Counted from the first letter of the stretch, positions 28,049 to 37,448 are shown. The stretch is DNA of 64,000 nt from CAZFZQ01 sp964522845 (GCA_964522845.1 CAZFZQ010000001.1:1-64000), one strand, 5' to 3'. Notes: a model not told the origin generated them from the letters alone. Numbers and translations are program-made.

Positions 28049-28923
28049 TGAATAATTTTTTTATGAAAGGCGTTTTGAGAAATAAATTGATTTGTTTAAA
28101 ATGCGGGGCTGTTTTATCGGATGATAATAAAAGAATTGTTTGTCCCCATTGTCAGACAGCGTATCAACGTCGTGGCGATGCTATAATATTATCTCCATTT
28201 AAAGAATCTTTTTTTCTCAATAAAGACAGTTCTAATGGTATTGTTGACAAACTTAAAAATTTTTTTAAAAAATTCCCCAGTTTATATAAAATTTTTTATT
28301 ATTGTTTTGGATCTTTTTTAGTTGGAAAATCGATCAAATCTTTATTGAATAACATTCCGGAAGGAAATTTAATTTTAAATTTAGGGTCAGGCTTTAAAAT
28401 AATTAGAAAAGATGTTATTAACGTGGATTCGTTCCCGTTCAAGGGTGTTGATGTGGTGGCGGACATAAAAAAAATACCATTTTTAGACGATTCCGTTGAT
28501 TTTATAATTTGCGACGCCGTCTTGGAGCATATTGACGAACCTGACGCGGTAATTAAGGAGATGTCAAGAGTTTTGAGGCCCGGCGGCTTAGTTTATGTAA
28601 CAATACCATTTATTTTTGGGTTTCATAGCTGTCCGGAAGATTATTATCGTTGGACCGAAAGCGGTTTGAGAGCTAGAATGAAAGATTTTTGCAAAGCGGA
28701 AGTTGGCGTCTGCGTTGGTCCGAGCTCTGCAATGGTGTTTATACTTTCCGAATGGTTGGCAATTATTTTATCTTTCGGCATAAAGAGAATCTATGAATCA
28801 TTGATAATATTATTTTTAATAGTTCTATCCCCGCTAAAATTATTAGATTTTTTTTATTATAAGTACCCGCCGTCCAAAAATATTGCCGCTGGATTTTATT
28901 TCATAGGTTATAAGCAAGATTAA
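28048..28923 (+). CDS. Zinc-ribbon (Trm112-like) plus class I methyltransferase
   Basis: 291 residues. Start ATG 28048 is coupled to the previous stop (TGATG); ATG 28063 is possible too. A zinc ribbon is formed by C16-x2-C19 and C32-x2-C35 (CLKC, CPHC). The methyltransferase region has LNLGSGFKIIRKDVINVDSFP and CDAVLEHIDEPD, and shares FHSCPEDYYRWTESGL and a hydrophobic tail with the protein at 17103. The two are clear paralogues; the zinc ribbon is the main difference. Likely acts on a membrane-bound lipid-linked sugar. Confidence 0.87.
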   Translation: MNNFFMKGVLRNKLICLKCGAVLSDDNKRIVCPHCQTAYQRRGDAIILSPFKESFFLNKDSSNGIVDKLKNFFKKFPSLYKIFYYCFGSFLVGKSIKSLLNNIPEGNLILNLGSGFKIIRKDVINVDSFPFKGVDVVADIKKIPFLDDSVDFIICDAVLEHIDEPDAVIKEMSRVLRPGGLVYVTIPFIFGFHSCPEDYYRWTESGLRARMKDFCKAEVGVCVGPSSAMVFILSEWLAIILSFGIKRIYESLIILFLIVLSPLKLLDFFYYKYPPSKNIAAGFYFIGYKQD

Positions 28924-28933
28924 AATATATTTT

Positions 28934-29620
28934 ATGCAACAACGTCCAGCTGATTTTGAAAAATGGAACGAAGAGATGGCTATTAAATATAATCCTGACA
29001 ATTATCATAATAGTAATAATTTTTTAATTCGATGGATTGAAAGAGCGAGGGCAAGGGCGATTATAAAATCGTTAGATGTTAAAGATGGTGATAAAGTTTT
29101 GGATTTGGGTTGCGGCGCGGGTAATATGTTGGCGCAGATTAACGGGGGCGAACTTTATGGAGTGGATATTTCGGATTTTCTTTTAAATATTGCGCAAAAC
29201 AGAAATTATCAACGTCCAGTCGCTTTTATAAGGGGCGATGTTGAAAATTTACCATTGGAAATTTCGTGCAGAAAATATGATAAGATTTTTTGCAGCGAGG
29301 TTTTGGAGCATGTTTTGCATCCGGAAAAAGTAGTTGATGAAATTTTGAAAGTGAGCCATCAAGATACGGTGATAGTTTTTTCTGTGCCTAATGAGAAACT
29401 GATAAATAATATAAAATCCGTATTTTTAAAATTACGCGTATTTAATTTCTTTTTTCCAAAAATTTCTAAACACATGACGGACGAATGGCATTTGAGGGAA
29501 GCTGATAAGAAATTTTTAAATGGAATATCTGAAAATAAATTAGTTTGTCACAAAATTGAGGGCATTCCTTTTAGTTTTTTACCATTGCATTTTGTGGCTA
29601 AATATTTGGTCAAGAGATGA
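28934..29620 (+). CDS. Class I SAM-dependent methyltransferase
   Basis: 228 residues. VLDLGCGAGNMLAQI is motif I, LYGVDISDFLLNIA the ribose contact, CSEVLEHVLHPEKVVDEI motif II, then SVPNEKLINNI. It is a Methyltransf_11-type enzyme without extra domains. It starts 10 bases after its neighbour. A candidate internal promoter follows it at 29632. The substrate is unknown; the operon suggests a sugar. Confidence 0.87.
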   Translation: MQQRPADFEKWNEEMAIKYNPDNYHNSNNFLIRWIERARARAIIKSLDVKDGDKVLDLGCGAGNMLAQINGGELYGVDISDFLLNIAQNRNYQRPVAFIRGDVENLPLEISCRKYDKIFCSEVLEHVLHPEKVVDEILKVSHQDTVIVFSVPNEKLINNIKSVFLKLRVFNFFFPKISKHMTDEWHLREADKKFLNGISENKLVCHKIEGIPFSFLPLHFVAKYLVKR

Positions 29621-29631
29621 ACGCACTACGG

Positions 29632-29660
29632 TTGTTTTATGGCGCAATAAGTGGTACAAT
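29632..29660 (+). promoter_or_regulatory. Candidate internal promoter
   Basis: TTGTTT at 29632-29637, 17-base spacer, TACAAT at 29655-29660 preceded by TGG (extended -10). It lies in one of the few intergenic spaces of this operon, 18 bases before the flippase ATG at 29678. No terminator precedes it, so it would reinforce rather than start transcription. Confidence 0.45.
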
Positions 29661-29677
29661 TAAACCCGCTATATATT

Positions 29678-31036
29678 ATGTCATTAGCCGGAAAAATCGG
29701 AAAAAATACGGGTATAAAATACGCCCAATCGATCGCTAATATTATTTTTGGCGCGCTGGCAGGTTATGTTACCTTACGCTATCTGACTGTGCCGCAATTT
29801 GGCGCGTTCGCTCTGGCCTTATCGTTCGCCTGGGTGGTTTTACCGTGGATCGATTTGGGTATCAGCCAGGTTGTTGTCGCGGATGCGGCCGGATATTTCG
29901 GGCGGAAAGAAATGGATAAAGTGAAAAGGCTGTTCCGCGGCTTTACATTTTTAAAATTATTTTTTGGCGCCATTGTTGCCATAGCCGGTTTGATTTTTTC
30001 TTTTTTCTTGAAATATGACGCGCAATTTATTTTGCTTCTGCGGTTGTCCGCCATTTTTGTTTTTATTCAATGTGTGAGAAGCATCGTTATAACTGTTTTT
30101 GAAAGTTTCTCGCGATTTTTTTATTCGGCAGTTTTGAACATCTTGGAATCGTTTTTCAAACTTGCCGCCATTTTTGTTTTTATTTTTTTGTTGAAAATGC
30201 AAGCCGAGGGCGTAATTTTGTCTTATATTTTTTCCACGTTTTTGGCGATCGTATTTTCTCTGCCGTTTTTTATAAAAGTTATTTTACCGTTTAGAAAAAT
30301 TATCACATCGCCCGAACCGATATTCAAAAAACTTATTTTTGAACATGGAAAATTTCAAGCCTTTTCCCAGCCGATAAAGGCTTTGTCGGACAATTTCCAA
30401 CTGTGGTATATCGGCTGGTCTTTAAATACTTCGGCGGTGGGGTTATATCGTTTAGCTTCTCAGCTTTTTAATTATATTTCGCTTTTGCCCGCCGTTTCGG
30501 AATCAGTTTTAATGCCGATTTTTTCCGAAGAAATGGGATCACGGCCGGGAAAAACGGGTTTTATAGTTCAGCGAGTCAGTAAATATTTGTTCTGGCTGTC
30601 TGTACCGCTCACTCTCGGAGGTTTTTTTGCCGTGCCGCCGGTTTTGTATTTTCTTTTTGGAACAAAATATAATGCGGCCATGCCCGTTTTTTATATGATG
30701 CTCATTTCTTTGCCGGCTATCGCCCTGGGGACCAGTTTGCGTCCGGCATTTTTTGCGTTTAAAGATCAAAAAACAATTTTAAAGATTCATCTCTGGACGA
30801 TTTTTGTTTCCTATCCAATTGCCATACTCTGTTCTCTGCGATGGGGACTTCTTGGTTTTAGTGTTGTCGCGCCTGTTTCAGCCGCCAGTTCGCTTTTTTT
30901 CAGAATTTATTATTTGCGGAAAAGGATCAGCGGCCCGATTTTTACAGTAAAAAGTTTTTTTTCTTTTGACAGGTATGATAGCTTGCTGGCAAGAAGAATT
31001 TTTTTTGCCATAAAAAATAAGAAACTAATATCCTAA
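29678..31036 (+). CDS. Oligosaccharide flippase (Wzx/MOP superfamily)
   Basis: 452 residues. ATG 29678 gives MSLAGKIGKNTGIKYAQSIA, the short amphipathic start seen in Polysacc_synt flippases; an upstream GTG is less likely. About twelve hydrophobic segments follow, with VLPWIDLGISQVVVADAA resembling the conserved second-helix region and a second half repeating the fold (VQRVSKYLFWLSVPLTLGGF). It would move lipid-linked glycan across the cytoplasmic membrane. It sits between methyltransferase genes, 2 bases before the next one. Confidence 0.88.
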   Translation: MSLAGKIGKNTGIKYAQSIANIIFGALAGYVTLRYLTVPQFGAFALALSFAWVVLPWIDLGISQVVVADAAGYFGRKEMDKVKRLFRGFTFLKLFFGAIVAIAGLIFSFFLKYDAQFILLLRLSAIFVFIQCVRSIVITVFESFSRFFYSAVLNILESFFKLAAIFVFIFLLKMQAEGVILSYIFSTFLAIVFSLPFFIKVILPFRKIITSPEPIFKKLIFEHGKFQAFSQPIKALSDNFQLWYIGWSLNTSAVGLYRLASQLFNYISLLPAVSESVLMPIFSEEMGSRPGKTGFIVQRVSKYLFWLSVPLTLGGFFAVPPVLYFLFGTKYNAAMPVFYMMLISLPAIALGTSLRPAFFAFKDQKTILKIHLWTIFVSYPIAILCSLRWGLLGFSVVAPVSAASSLFFRIYYLRKRISGPIFTVKSFFSFDRYDSLLARRIFFAIKNKKLIS

Positions 31037-31037
31037 T

Positions 31038-31643
31038 ATGCAGACAACGTCTGAAGTAACACAATATTTATCAAAATATATAAGCGGGAGAACGCTTGAT
31101 TTTGGCGCAGGCGGTGCCAAATATCGCGATATAATCAAGAGAAATGCAAACGAGTATATCGCTTTTGATATGATGCCGGGAAAAAATATTGATGTCGTGG
31201 GCGACGTAATGAGCGCGCCATTTGCTGCGGCTGAATTTGACACCGTTATTTCCACGCAAGTGCTGGAGCATGTGGAAAAGCCGTGGATAATGATCGGCGA
31301 AATAAGCCGTATCTTGAAATCCGGCGGGAAGTGCATTTTGACCGCGCCATTTTTACAGCCGTATCACAATGACCCTGGAGATTATTTTCGTTATACGAAA
31401 GATGGCATGGCGTCTCTTTTTAAAAATAGCGGATTTAAAATCGTGGAATGCGGCAGTTATGGGAAAATTTTTACCGTTTTGTCCGAATTTATTAAGTTTA
31501 TTTATTTTGATCCTTATAAAAAACAGAAAAAAGGCGCGCCGCGCATTTTGGTTTTTTTGCTAAAAATGGCGAGATTTCTTGACAAGTATGCGAAAAATGA
31601 TAAGATTTATTCCAATGTATATATTGTGGCCGAGAAATTGTAA
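31038..31643 (+). CDS. Class I methyltransferase, small
   Basis: 201 residues. The SAM loop reads LDFGAGGAKYRDII, followed by FDMMPGKNIDVVGD and STQVLEHVEKPW. The later block YHNDPGDYFRYTKDGM corresponds to YHSMPNDYYRWTLDGL in the protein at 17103 and to its counterpart at 28048, so this is a third, shorter member of the same group, without a zinc ribbon and with no hydrophobic tail. It starts 2 bases after the flippase gene. Confidence 0.86.
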   Translation: MQTTSEVTQYLSKYISGRTLDFGAGGAKYRDIIKRNANEYIAFDMMPGKNIDVVGDVMSAPFAAAEFDTVISTQVLEHVEKPWIMIGEISRILKSGGKCILTAPFLQPYHNDPGDYFRYTKDGMASLFKNSGFKIVECGSYGKIFTVLSEFIKFIYFDPYKKQKKGAPRILVFLLKMARFLDKYAKNDKIYSNVYIVAEKL

Positions 31644-31646
31644 ATT

Positions 31647-32870
31647 ATGAAAATCGCCATTCTACAAGATGAAATGCCGTGGGATTCCGTTGGCGGGGCC
31701 GGCGTGGTTGCGCTTGATTTAGCTAAAGCATTGTGCCATCGCGGGCACGATGTTTTTGTTATTTGCGCCACGCACAGAGATGTGCCTGAATATGAAGAAA
31801 GAGGCGGCTTGAGAATATACAATATTAAAAACAGGCCATTTGGTTTTTTAAGATATTATTTTTGCCTATATAATCCGCAGATCGTGCCAAAAATCCGTAA
31901 GATTTTTGAAAAAGAAAAACCGGATGTTGTTCATTGCCATAATTTGCATTCCGCCTTGTCGTACCATTCTTTGAAAATCGCCAAAAAAATCGCCAAAAAA
32001 ATTTTTATTACCACGCATGACGCAATGATGTTTAATTACGGAAAATTGGCCAGTGCAAGATATTTAAAAAATTTTGATTGTCGGGCGTCTTGGATTGATA
32101 ACTTTAAAACAGCGGGGAAGCAATATAATCCGCTGCGCAATATTTTAATCAAACATTATTTAAAATATGCGGACAAAATTTTTGCAGTCAGCCACGCGCT
32201 CGCGGACGCTTTGAATCAAAACGGAATTAAAAATATAGCCGTTGTTTATAATGGCGTGGACATAGGCTCCTTTCGTGCCGAAGAAGATGATGTTAAAAAT
32301 TTTAAAAAACATCATAACCTGGAGGGGAAAAAAATTATTTTTTTTGCGGCCAGAATCAGCCGGGAAAAAGGGCCGGAAACATTATTGCGGGCATTGCCTC
32401 ATATCTTAAGACGGATTCCTAATGCTGTTTTGCTTATCGCCGGCGACGGCAACGAATCGTATGTAAAAATTTTGAAAAATATTGCCGCCTCCGCCGGCTT
32501 GGAAAATGCCGTTTTGTTTTTAGGCAGAGTTCCTTATGAAGAAATAGACAAATTTTATTTTATTGCCGATGTCGCGGTGACGCCGTCAATTTATTTGGAT
32601 CCGTTTAATTTGACGAATATTGCGGCTATGGCCGCAAAAAAACCGGTCGTGGGCACCTGCTACGGCGGCACTCCGGAAATTGTTTTAGATGGAAAAACCG
32701 GTTTCATAATCAATCCTTTTAATATAGAAATCATGGCTGAAAAAATTTCCAATTTGTTGGAAGATGAACAATTGTCCGAAGCGTTCGGTGCGGAAGGAAA
32801 TAAAAGAGTAAAAGAAAAATTTTCTTTGGAAAAGCAGGTTGATGAAACCTTGCGATATTATAATGAATAG
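31647..32870 (+). CDS. GT4 glycosyltransferase
   Basis: 407 residues. MKIAILQDEMPWDSVGGAGV is the usual N-terminal strand and glycine loop of GT4. The donor domain has FFAARISREKGPETLLRAL and TPSIYLDPFNLTNIAAMAAK, where the glutamate pair of the E-x7-E motif seems altered (Asp and Asn positions), although TCYGGTPEIVLDGKTGF is normal. That could reflect altered donor use. It lies 3 bases after a methyltransferase gene and 3 before a radical SAM gene. Confidence 0.9.
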   Translation: MKIAILQDEMPWDSVGGAGVVALDLAKALCHRGHDVFVICATHRDVPEYEERGGLRIYNIKNRPFGFLRYYFCLYNPQIVPKIRKIFEKEKPDVVHCHNLHSALSYHSLKIAKKIAKKIFITTHDAMMFNYGKLASARYLKNFDCRASWIDNFKTAGKQYNPLRNILIKHYLKYADKIFAVSHALADALNQNGIKNIAVVYNGVDIGSFRAEEDDVKNFKKHHNLEGKKIIFFAARISREKGPETLLRALPHILRRIPNAVLLIAGDGNESYVKILKNIAASAGLENAVLFLGRVPYEEIDKFYFIADVAVTPSIYLDPFNLTNIAAMAAKKPVVGTCYGGTPEIVLDGKTGFIINPFNIEIMAEKISNLLEDEQLSEAFGAEGNKRVKEKFSLEKQVDETLRYYNE

Positions 32871-32873
32871 TTT

Positions 32874-34328
32874 ATGTCTGATGTAATTTTATTTTTTCCG
32901 AAAGTCAAAGAAGATGGTTCATCGGCTTTTTTGCCGGCCAATCTTTTAATGGTGGCCGCGCCGCTCGTGGCAAAAGGGGTGTCTGTTAAAATTATCGATC
33001 AGCGCACGGATGAAAACTGGCGCGAGATATTATTGGAAGAATTGAAACGAGAGCCGCTTGTTGCCGGCTTCACGTCTCTTACGGGCAAGCAGTTGCTCTA
33101 CGCGCTTGAGGCGAGCAAAATCGTCAGAGAAAACAGCCGGGCGAAAATTGTCTGGGGCGGCATTCACGCTTCTCTTTTACCGGAGCAGACGCTCGAGAAC
33201 GGCTGCATTGATATAGTGGTCGTGGGAGAGGGCGAGGAAACATTCAGCGAGCTTTACGGCCGGCTGAAAGACGGGCGTCCGTACGAAGATGTTTTGGGGT
33301 TGGCATATAGGAAAGACGGAAAAATTTTTGTAAATCCCCCAAGGAGTTTTATCAATTTGGATTCATTGCCGGAATTGCCGTATCATTTGATTAAAATGGA
33401 AAAGTATATCAGTTCAAAATCTTTCGCTTCCGGCCGGCCGGCAAAAAATATTTTTTTCTTTACCAGCCGCGGTTGTCCGCATCATTGCGGATTTTGTTAC
33501 AACGAGGGCTTCAACAAGAGGCGGTGGCGGGGGATGAGCGCGGAACGGACTTTCAAAGAAATTAAGCGGCTGTATGATGAGTATGGCGTTACGGCTTTCG
33601 ATATAGAAGATGATGAATTTTTTACTGATTTGGCGCGCGTAAAAAAGTTTTGCGGATTGGTTATCCAAAACAATTTGAAGATTGAAATTTTTACTTCCTG
33701 CCGCCTGAATTATTTAGACAGAATGGATGATGATTATTTGGAATTGATAAAAAAAGCCGGTTTCTTGATACTATCTTTTGGCGTGGAAACCGGATCGGAG
33801 AGAATGCTAAAATTTGTGGATAAGGATATCACAATAGAACAGGTTCTGCGCGGTGTTGCCCGCCTGCAAAAAGCCGGCATCGGTTCAAAATATTATTTTA
33901 TGGTCGGTTTTCCCACGGAGACGATAGAAGATATGTATGCGACAACGGATTTAATGCAAAAAATGAAACAAATTTCACCGGGCATCCGCATTCCGCAATG
34001 GCGCGTTTATGCGCCGTATGCCGGTACATTGCTTTACATCTTAAGCCAGGAACACGGTTTTGTGCCGCCGGTTTCCATTGCGGAGTGGTCAAAGTTTGAA
34101 TACTCCGTTATCAATACGCCGTGGATTACTCCAAAAATGCGGCGGATTGTGGAAAATGTTATTTTTCTGTTAAAATATTTGGAGGTAGACAAGAGTGATG
34201 GACCAGCATGGCTGACCAAGCTTTACAGTAAAACAATCAATTGGCGATGGAAGCGGCATTGGCTCGGTTTTGTGCCGGAGAAAAAAATAATTGAAAAAAT
34301 TTTATCATTAAAATACGGAGGAAGATAA
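32874..34328 (+). CDS. B12-binding-type radical SAM protein
   Basis: 484 residues. Cobalamin-binding-type domain: ILFFPKVKEDGSSAFLPANL, WGGIHASLLPEQT, VGEGEETFSELY, again without DxHxxG. The core has FTSRGCPHHCGFCYNEGF (CxxxCxxC), FDIEDDEFFTD and LSFGVETGSERML. The C-terminal 110 residues are basic. It most resembles the proteins at 5838 and 17801. Probable role is methylation or another radical reaction on the glycan or its lipid anchor. Confidence 0.9.
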   Translation: MSDVILFFPKVKEDGSSAFLPANLLMVAAPLVAKGVSVKIIDQRTDENWREILLEELKREPLVAGFTSLTGKQLLYALEASKIVRENSRAKIVWGGIHASLLPEQTLENGCIDIVVVGEGEETFSELYGRLKDGRPYEDVLGLAYRKDGKIFVNPPRSFINLDSLPELPYHLIKMEKYISSKSFASGRPAKNIFFFTSRGCPHHCGFCYNEGFNKRRWRGMSAERTFKEIKRLYDEYGVTAFDIEDDEFFTDLARVKKFCGLVIQNNLKIEIFTSCRLNYLDRMDDDYLELIKKAGFLILSFGVETGSERMLKFVDKDITIEQVLRGVARLQKAGIGSKYYFMVGFPTETIEDMYATTDLMQKMKQISPGIRIPQWRVYAPYAGTLLYILSQEHGFVPPVSIAEWSKFEYSVINTPWITPKMRRIVENVIFLLKYLEVDKSDGPAWLTKLYSKTINWRWKRHWLGFVPEKKIIEKILSLKYGGR

Positions 34329-34329
34329 T

Positions 34330-35133
34330 ATGAAAGATTACAAAGTCGGCATAATGGGGATAGGTATGGTGGGGGGAGCTACGGCGCGTTATTTTGAATC
34401 AAAAGGCATAAAACCGTTTCTTTATGATCCGCCGCGGGGCTTGGATTCCAAAGAAGAAATCAACAAGGCGGAAATGGTTTTTATTTGCGTGCCTACGCCT
34501 TATGACGATGAGAAGGGCGGTTTTGACTTATCTTTTGTCAGGCAGGCAATTTCTATTTTAAACGGAGAAAAAATTGTTGTTTTGAAATCAACGATTTTGC
34601 CCGGCTCAACCGATGATTTGCAGGCCGAATTTCCTCAGCATAAGATTTTATTTAATCCGGAATTTTTGACCGAAGTCACGGCGGATCAAGATATGAAATT
34701 TCCCGACCGCCAGATTGTGGGCTATACGGAAAAAAGTTTTAATGTAGCCAAGGATTTGATGTTGCTTTTGCCGCTCGCGCCTTTTGAAAGAATCGTTCCG
34801 GCTAAGGTTGCGGAAATTGTAAAATATTTTAATAATACATGGTTCGCGACCAAAGTTATTTTTGCCAATCAGGTTTATGATGTTTGTGGAAAATTAAACG
34901 CGGATTACGATTTAATCGCCGAATGCGCGTCAGCGGACAAACGCGTTGGGCCATCGCATTTGCAAGTTTTACATAAAGGGTATCGGGGTTACGGCGGCAA
35001 GTGTTTGCCCAAGGATACGCGCGCTTTCATTCAGCTGGGCGAACGTTTGGGAGTGGATTTGAAATTATTAAAAATGGTTGAGGAAATTAATAATGATTTG
35101 ATTGGCAAACAAGGAATGAACGGAAAAATTTAA
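34330..35133 (+). CDS. UDP-glucose/GDP-mannose dehydrogenase family, short form
   Basis: 267 residues; usual family members have about 390-450. The NAD-binding domain starts YKVGIMGIGMVGGATARYF, with VFICVPTPYDDEKGGFD and VVLKSTILPGSTD. The central domain includes NPEFLTEVTADQD and VKYFNNTWFATKVIFANQVY. The catalytic cysteine is present in GGKCLPKDT. The C-terminal UDP-binding domain is missing, so the protein ends soon after the active site. It may be a working short type or need a partner. A UDP-uronic acid product would fit with the asparagine-synthase-like amidase at 10190. Confidence 0.82.
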   Translation: MKDYKVGIMGIGMVGGATARYFESKGIKPFLYDPPRGLDSKEEINKAEMVFICVPTPYDDEKGGFDLSFVRQAISILNGEKIVVLKSTILPGSTDDLQAEFPQHKILFNPEFLTEVTADQDMKFPDRQIVGYTEKSFNVAKDLMLLLPLAPFERIVPAKVAEIVKYFNNTWFATKVIFANQVYDVCGKLNADYDLIAECASADKRVGPSHLQVLHKGYRGYGGKCLPKDTRAFIQLGERLGVDLKLLKMVEEINNDLIGKQGMNGKI

Positions 35134-35136
35134 ATT

Positions 35137-36042
35137 ATGAAATATCTCGTAACCGGCGGGGCGGGGTTTATTGGGACGAATTTAGTAAAAGAATTGCTGG
35201 CGCAAGGCCACGAGGTTGTTGTGATTGATAATTATGCCGGCGGAAGAAAACCGGAGCGGATGCAAAACGGCGCCACATATTTTGAGGGCGATATCCGCAA
35301 GCCCGAGGATTTGAATAATGTTTGTCGAAACGGTTTTGATGGAATATTTCATTTTGCCGCTTTGCCCAGAGTGACTTTTTCCGTGGAGCATCCGGCGGAA
35401 ACGCACGCGGCCAATGCTACTGGTACATTAAATGTTTTAATCGCCGCGCGGGATCATAAAATAAAACGCGTGATTTTTTCTTCATCGTCGTCGGTTTATG
35501 GCAATCAAGAAATTTATCCTTTGAAAGAAGATTTTATTCCGTTGCCCATCAGTCCCTATGCTTTGCATAAATTTATCGGCGAACATTATTGCCGGCTGTT
35601 TAATAGTCTCTATGGGCTGGAAACCGTCTGCCTCCGGTATTTTAATGTCTATGGCCCGTATTTTGATCCCGAAGGGGCGTACGCCTTGGTTATTGGCAAG
35701 TTTTTAAAACAAAAAAAAGAAGGCACGCCCATGACTGTTTGCGGCGATGGAGAATATTATCGCGACTACACGCACGTTTCCGATATCGTGCGCGCCAACA
35801 TCGCGGCCATGCAGTCGGATAAAGTTGGACGAGGCGATGTATTTAATATCGGAAATAATAATCCGCATTCGGTAAACGAATTGGTTAAAATGATCGGCGG
35901 AGAATTTGTTTTTGTGCCGCCCCGCCCGGGCGATGTCCGCTTTACTCAAGCTGACAATTCTAAAGCCAAAGAAATTTTGGTCTGGGAACCGAAAGTTCGG
36001 TTGGAAGAGGGGATAGAAGAATTGAAAAAAATGTATTTATAA
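35137..36042 (+). CDS. NAD-dependent epimerase/dehydratase (GalE/RmlB-like)
   Basis: 301 residues, normal for extended SDR enzymes. VTGGAGFIGTNLVKEL is the nucleotide-binding loop, SSSSSVYGN gives the active-site serine, YALHKFIGEHY gives YxxxK, and YFNVYGPYFDP follows. It likely converts a nucleotide sugar (UDP-glucose 4-epimerase or UDP-glucuronate decarboxylase type; the exact reaction cannot be fixed). It is the last gene of the operon, followed at once by a bidirectional terminator. Confidence 0.9.
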   Translation: MKYLVTGGAGFIGTNLVKELLAQGHEVVVIDNYAGGRKPERMQNGATYFEGDIRKPEDLNNVCRNGFDGIFHFAALPRVTFSVEHPAETHAANATGTLNVLIAARDHKIKRVIFSSSSSVYGNQEIYPLKEDFIPLPISPYALHKFIGEHYCRLFNSLYGLETVCLRYFNVYGPYFDPEGAYALVIGKFLKQKKEGTPMTVCGDGEYYRDYTHVSDIVRANIAAMQSDKVGRGDVFNIGNNNPHSVNELVKMIGGEFVFVPPRPGDVRFTQADNSKAKEILVWEPKVRLEEGIEELKKMYL

Positions 36043-36072
36043 AAAATCAGCCCTGTTATCGTGCTGATTTTT
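36042..36072. terminator. Bidirectional rho-independent terminator
   Basis: Stem AAAAATCAGC (36042-36051) and GCTGATTTTT (36063-36072) with an 11-base loop. It has A-tract and T-tract on its two sides and lies between convergent genes, so it can end transcription from both. Confidence 0.8.
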
Positions 36073-37432
36073 ATCTCCCCCTAAATCTCAAAATAGTATT
36101 TATGGTTTTAAGTATGATGGTAGCGTCCAAAAGAAATGACCGATTTTTGATATAAAAAATATCGTACTGCAATTTTTTCAGATTCTGTTCCGCGTTTCCG
36201 GCGTAAGGATAATTTATTTGCGCCCAGCCGGTCAGCCCGGGCTGCACTAAGTTCCGTAAAGGATAAAATGGTGCCTTTTCCGTAAATTCCGCCACAAACT
36301 CCGGCCGCTCCGGCCGGGGGCCGATAAAGCTCATCTCGCCCAAAAGAACATTTAAAATTTGAGGCAGTTCGTCAATTCGCGTCCGCCGCAAAAATTTTCC
36401 GAAGCGGGTGATGCGGCTGTCGTTTTCTCCGGCAAATTGCGGCGCGCCCGCTTCCGCGTTTTTCACCATGGTGCGGAATTTGTAAATTTTGAAAATCCTC
36501 CCGTTTTTGCCAACTCTTTTTTGCGTGTAAAAAATCGGCCAGCCGTCGCTCGCCAATTCCCCAATCGCGACAATCGGAAAAATTGCCACAAACACGACGC
36601 CCAAAATTCCGGCCAGAATATAGTCGGTCGCGATTTTACCGCGGTCGTATATCTTTTTCTCCGCTTCTTGCAAATTATCCAAAAACCATCCTTGGGTTAA
36701 ATTTTCAATCGGCAATTTGCCCGTCACCTGTTCATATAATTTTAACAAATTGATAAAAGTGATGTTGGAAAAAATCAGCTGATAGAGCTTGGCGTTCGCG
36801 GTTTCATCAATATTTTTTCCATGATGGACGGCGATGGTGTTCACGCCCAATGCTTTTGCGTTTTGGATCATTTCTTCCATGGCCGGCTGTTTTATGTCCA
36901 AGTCCGGAATTTTTTCATCGGCCACCACGCAGACGACTTCATATCCCAGCTGCGGCTCGTTTTTGAAAGCGGTAATCAGCTCGCGCACTTCTTTGGAATA
37001 TCCCAAAAAAGCAATGCGGGTTTTAAAAATATATTTCGCGGTTATCAGATTGTAGGCGGCGCGCCAGATGATGATAAGGAAAGCGGCGATGGCGGCGTCC
37101 ATGAAAAGAGTTGTTTTTGGCGCAATTCCAAAAATTGGCGTAAGATAGAAGAAGAAAGAGGCGATAAAAACATTGATGGCAAAACTTTCAAGCAGCGTCC
37201 GGAAAAGAACCAAATTATTTTTCAAAAAATTCAGGTTATACAAATTTTGAGAATAAAAAACCGCCACCCAGATAAGATAAATGATGACAAAGGGATAAAA
37301 ATGCAATTGCCAGTTTGCGTTTATATAAGCTTGACTGAAACGGAGGTACAGGGTAATATAAAGAGAGGCGAAAAGAAGGAATAGATCGCCTAAAAGCAGG
37401 ATTATTTGTTTAAGCTTAGCGAGAATTAACAT
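36071..37432 (-). CDS. Polyprenyl-phosphate sugar phosphotransferase (initiating)
   Basis: 453 residues from ATG 37432. N-terminal four or five transmembrane segments (residues 5-130), a CoA-binding-like Rossmann domain (RIAFLGYSKEVRELITAF), a further transmembrane segment near 275, and a C-terminal bacterial sugar transferase domain: KRVGKNGRIFKIYKFRTM, TRIDELPQILNVLLGEM, SFIGPRPERPEF. This enzyme type places the first sugar phosphate on undecaprenyl phosphate. A longer start at 37453 is possible, but a promoter -10 box overlaps those codons, so the start at 37432 is preferred. It is convergent with the main operon. Confidence 0.9.
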   Translation of the reverse strand: MLILAKLKQIILLLGDLFLLFASLYITLYLRFSQAYINANWQLHFYPFVIIYLIWVAVFYSQNLYNLNFLKNNLVLFRTLLESFAINVFIASFFFYLTPIFGIAPKTTLFMDAAIAAFLIIIWRAAYNLITAKYIFKTRIAFLGYSKEVRELITAFKNEPQLGYEVVCVVADEKIPDLDIKQPAMEEMIQNAKALGVNTIAVHHGKNIDETANAKLYQLIFSNITFINLLKLYEQVTGKLPIENLTQGWFLDNLQEAEKKIYDRGKIATDYILAGILGVVFVAIFPIVAIGELASDGWPIFYTQKRVGKNGRIFKIYKFRTMVKNAEAGAPQFAGENDSRITRFGKFLRRTRIDELPQILNVLLGEMSFIGPRPERPEFVAEFTEKAPFYPLRNLVQPGLTGWAQINYPYAGNAEQNLKKLQYDIFYIKNRSFLLDATIILKTINTILRFRGR

Positions 37433-37448
37433 AGGTATTGTTAAAAAC

